From Chrysophaeum taylorii (taxonomy: Eukaryota; Sar; Pelagophyceae; Pelagomonadales; Pelagomonadaceae), in contig JAQMWT010000010.1 in the NCBI GenBank assembly GCA_029834535.1, positions 1 to 64,000 on the forward strand: a DNA stretch of 64,000 nucleotides. Direction: 5' to 3'. The position numbers were made by a program, and so were the translations under genes. Positions 62,939-64,000 of the stretch are shown one piece after another (the stretch's first letter is position 1; each line of letters starts with the position of its first letter). Below the pieces are notes generated by a model. That model worked only from the letters and a program-made list of their open reading frames with translations. It searched no databases and had not been told where the DNA came from.

Positions 62939-64000
62939 GCGGAGTTGCACGCTTGCCCAGCGCGCGTTGCGAGCGCACGGCCATGCGGTTAAGTTTTATG
63001 GCGCGAAACAAGAAAATCCCCTGAAAGTATTCATGAAGAGGGTCAAGTCTGAGCACAAGTCGGAACAAGAGTTCAGGCATGGCTCCGACAGGAGCCAGTA
63101 CAAGAGCTTAGACCTCAACGACTACGAGATCTCTGAAGCACTGCAGTCACCTGCCTTGGCTGATAGGAAGCTCTTCTTAGGTTATGTCGTCGTGTCGAAA
63201 CCCGCCATACGCATGATGAATGCGGACCTCCTGCGCCGGCAGGCGTTTATTGACGGCGCTGACTGCCTCGACAACCAGGTGGTGATTTCTGTGACCGGCC
63301 GTGATGCCAACAACCACCTCGTGATGATATCCACTTCGCGGTGGAACATGACCGAGTCTGCGGAATCGATCGGCAAGGTCCTTAAACTGACCGTCGAGAG
63401 CATCCCGCAGATAAACTCTCAGGGATTCGTCATAGTACAGGACTTCCAAAAGGGGGGCCTCATAGCGCACGCCACCGTGAGTGACCTCGCTAGCACCATT
63501 TGATTCCTCGTCTAATTCCGATTCCTGCGCAGCATACGCCCGAGGCCGACGCCTTCTCGTGCAGTAAGTCTTTGATGAGCTGTTTAGTCACGTACTACTC
63601 TTCGTGAATACGTCCTATTCACAGTGAACCACGCAGCGAGAACATCGCAAAGATCGCGGAATCCGGGGACGCCGCTATCTTTCGTCGCTTTCTTGAGGCG
63701 CCTACGAAGGCGGCCAGCGACGCTTTGCATGCCGAGCTTTCTCCCAAGGCCCAGCGTTGGGTGAGTCATAATCTCCTCGTGGCATTGAGCTTTCTGGCAC
63801 TACAGGTTGCCAGTCGGCGCGAATATGCGCGAAAACATCTCAACGAACAGGAAGCAGACACCGTCACAGTGTTAGACGGGCCCAGGGCACTCTTTGGCAC
63901 GAGTACGAACAACCCGGCGGAGGCTTTCAACAAGACGCAGATCAACGCTAGGTTATGCAACGGACCCAAGTCCCTCCGGACCTTGTTCGCTGAGCAGGCA
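62939..64000 (+). pseudogene. MULE C transposase core exons (partial)
   Basis: Exons by analogy with copy A: 62939-63476, the 31-nt micro-exon at 63533-63563 and the next from about 63630. Catalytic motifs: FIDGADCLDN (first Asp), VIVQDFQKGGLIAH (second Asp) and TNNPAEAFNK. One base is missing soon after the micro-exon (ACCACGCAGC for ACCACGGCAGC in copy A), which would shift the frame. The SWIM finger region lies beyond the window. Confidence 0.72.

Larger units (their letters stand above)
61717..64000 (+). mobile_element. Mutator-like element, copy C (right end beyond window)
   Basis: Starts GGGGAAAAGTCAAGTTTCC, 16 bp after the end of copy B. Carries exon 1 (61887 on), the intron array (62670-62850) and transposase exons that continue past the window edge. 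Close to copy A throughout. Confidence 0.85.

Noticed and set aside
1-64000. Bacterial or viral origin of the contig, and tRNA or rRNA genes
   Set aside because: Spliceosomal introns, LTR and non-LTR retroelements and an HSF gene indicate nuclear eukaryotic DNA; no tRNA or rRNA could be recognised by eye.

Overview
The window reads as nuclear DNA of a eukaryote. Retroelements and a Mutator-type transposon fill most of it. Spliceosomal GT-AG introns of about 50-200 bp are visible, and the few apparent host genes are compact. An HSF-type DNA-binding protein, a large single-ORF FG-GAP/VCBS repeat membrane protein with Pro/Thr linkers, an ankyrin protein and a Crinkler/RHS-like NTPase-nuclease together suggest a stramenopile alga or relative. 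That placement is an inference; no rRNA or organelle marker is present to confirm it.

Layout. 1-8941: 3' part of a Ty3/gypsy-type LTR element (copy 1). 10825-12732 (-): Crinkler/RHS-like protein. 13357-14637: dead copia fragment. 15092-19930: a Mutator-like element (MULE A) bounded by a perfect 9-bp duplication. 20470-24201 (-): VCBS/FG-GAP membrane protein. 25555-26664: ankyrin protein. About 26883-37798 (-): a roughly 10.9 kb copia-type element broken by nested insertions. 37799-39850: truncated non-LTR retrotransposon plus a tandem array of its 3' tail. 40103-40924: short-chain dehydrogenase. 40935-41537 (-): HSF. 41785-50956: gypsy copy 2. 51267-58008: gypsy copy 3 with identical-length LTRs and a 5-bp TSD. 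59165-61700: MULE B, a deletion derivative. 61717-64000: MULE C, cut by the window edge.

Main discovery candidate. Two unrelated LTR-retrotransposon superfamilies in this one window each carry a C5-cytosine DNA methyltransferase (DCM/DNMT-type) domain inside their coding region. In the gypsy element it lies between the protease and the reverse transcriptase (copies 1 and 2; copy 3 lost it by internal deletion). In the copia element it lies between gag/protease and the integrase. The two domains have different motif IV signatures (PPCV versus LPCQ) and look like separate captures. Retrotransposon-borne methyltransferases were reported before in dinoflagellates and charophytes (de Mendoza et al. 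2018). I do not know of a description of this pair.

Secondary themes. The MULEs carry dense arrays of a GA(C/T)CAAACTT motif at both ends and inside an intron, and a 31-nt micro-exon that supplies a conserved transposase motif. A LINE/SINE-like family ends in (GTTA)n and makes 9-bp target duplications; one copy sits inside the copia methyltransferase. A GC-rich 859-bp insertion with terminal inverted repeats and hairpins lies in the copia element. Nearly all element ORFs carry frameshifts or stops, so most are fossils; the methyltransferase-bearing ORF of gypsy copy 2 is a notable intact stretch.
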